Shown in pieces: positions 12,983 through 13,615 of a stretch of 13,615 nt of DNA (its first letter is position 1; every line of letters starts with the position of its first letter). Origin of the DNA: a bacterium UBP8_UBA817 (GTDB lineage: Bacteria > Margulisbacteria > Marinamargulisbacteria > UBA817); the NCBI GenBank assembly GCA_002296285.1, contig DBHX01000051.1, positions 1-13,615 of the forward strand, given 5' to 3'. The notes beneath the pieces are model-generated. The model ran no database searches. It saw only the letters and a list, made by a program, of their open reading frames with translations, and had not been told where the DNA came from. The position numbers were made by a program, and so were the translations under genes.

Positions 12983-13615
12983 ATGGGATTAATGTCAGGA
13001 AAAAAAGGAATTGTTTTTGGGGTTAGCAACAAACGTGGAATCGGTTATGCAATAGCAAAAAAAATGCATGATGAAGGGGCTCAAATTGCATTTACCTATG
13101 CTGGAGAAATTATGAAAGATCGTGTAAAACCTTTAGCTGAGGCGATGGATTCAAAATTAATTACCGTTTGCGATGTTACCAATGACGAAGATATTTCCAG
13201 AGTTGTTCAAGAGTATGTAACCGAATATGGAACCTGTGATTTTATTATTCATGCCGTTGCTTTTGCGAATCGAGAGGATTTAGAGGGGGATTTTTCAAAT
13301 GTTAGTCGGGATGGCTGGAATACTGCAATGAATATTAGTGCTTATTCATTTGTTGCAATTGCCAATCAATTTAAAAAACATTTGTCTGACAAGGCATCAC
13401 TTGTTGCATTGAGTTATTTGGGTGGAGAGCGATCGGTTCCCAATTACAACATTATGGGTGTTGCAAAAGCGGCGCTTGAAGCGAGTGTTCGATATTTGGC
13501 ATCTGAGTTTGGTGAATTGGGCGCAAGAGTGAATTCAATTTCAGCGGGTCCAGTAAAAACGCTCGCTGCTAAAGGCATTACGGGATTTGATATTTTACTC
13601 AAAGTTAATGCGGCA
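12983..13615 (+). CDS. fabI: Enoyl-[acyl-carrier-protein] reductase FabI, truncated at right edge
   Basis: FabI reduces trans-2-enoyl-ACP with NAD(P)H, the last step of each fatty-acid elongation cycle. The 211 residues present contain the atypical short-chain dehydrogenase glycine motif GVSNKRGIGYAIA (13-25), CDVTNDEDI (63-71) and the cofactor-site HAVAFANRE (91-99). The FabI-type catalytic segment SYLGGERSVPNYNIMGVAKAA contains the Tyr-x6-Lys pair (YNIMGVAK), and SAGPVKTLAA follows. The C-terminal roughly 45 residues lie beyond the window. It is preceded by a consensus Shine-Dalgarno sequence, and 62 bp separate it from the exchanger gene, so it probably has its own promoter. The AT-rich spacer contains TATACA (12955-12960), which could be a -10, but I see no convincing -35. 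Confidence 0.96.
   Translation, partial: MGLMSGKKGIVFGVSNKRGIGYAIAKKMHDEGAQIAFTYAGEIMKDRVKPLAEAMDSKLITVCDVTNDEDISRVVQEYVTEYGTCDFIIHAVAFANREDLEGDFSNVSRDGWNTAMNISAYSFVAIANQFKKHLSDKASLVALSYLGGERSVPNYNIMGVAKAALEASVRYLASEFGELGARVNSISAGPVKTLAAKGITGFDILLKVNAA

Overview
The window is AT-rich bacterial chromosome with tightly packed, often overlapping genes and the standard stop codons, including TGA. It encodes two prenyl-quinone (menaquinone) genes and a probable outer-membrane beta-barrel protein with a signal peptide, so the cell is probably a diderm that respires with menaquinone. I cannot assign a phylum from this sequence alone. All but one of the recognisable genes are housekeeping genes. The exception, at 9074-9946, has the three-fold layout of a mitochondrial carrier (MCF/SLC25) protein, a family that is very rare in bacteria.

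Layout. Positions 1-1575 (minus strand) hold a compact DUF192 protein > glycerophosphodiesterase > tilS cluster; tilS runs off the left edge. It diverges, across only 14 bp, from a plus-strand menA-menE pair (1590-3649) that ends at an intrinsic terminator (3785-3812). A gap of about 600 bp follows (3650-4254). It holds a promoter-like element and an in-phase tandem array of 78-bp units that I cannot assign to a known family. Next on the plus strand are a class I fructose-bisphosphate aldolase (fbaB) and an A-type Fe-S carrier (IscA/ErpA-like). Converging on them is a minus-strand operon, cysE > trpC > trpF > outer-membrane protein (8896-5989), whose genes overlap by 26, 11 and 1 nt and which ends at a strong intrinsic terminator (5829-5855). 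Diverging from cysE on the plus strand are the mitochondrial-carrier-like gene, priA, a CaCA-family cation exchanger and fabI, which is cut by the right edge.

How the genes work together. menA and menE act in menaquinone synthesis. cysE, trpC and trpF belong to cysteine and tryptophan synthesis, both of which draw on serine. FbaB acts in glycolysis/gluconeogenesis, FabI in fatty-acid elongation, the A-type protein in Fe-S delivery, TilS in tRNA-Ile maturation, and PriA in replication restart. Translation initiation looks mixed: fabI, fbaB and the carrier-like gene have clear Shine-Dalgarno sequences, while the iscA-like gene, cysE and possibly priA have a -10 box 6-8 nt before the start codon, as expected for leaderless mRNAs.

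The items most worth following up are the carrier-like protein, the tandem 78-bp array ahead of fbaB, the apparent loss of the catalytic A10 lysine in MenE, and the shortened PriA.
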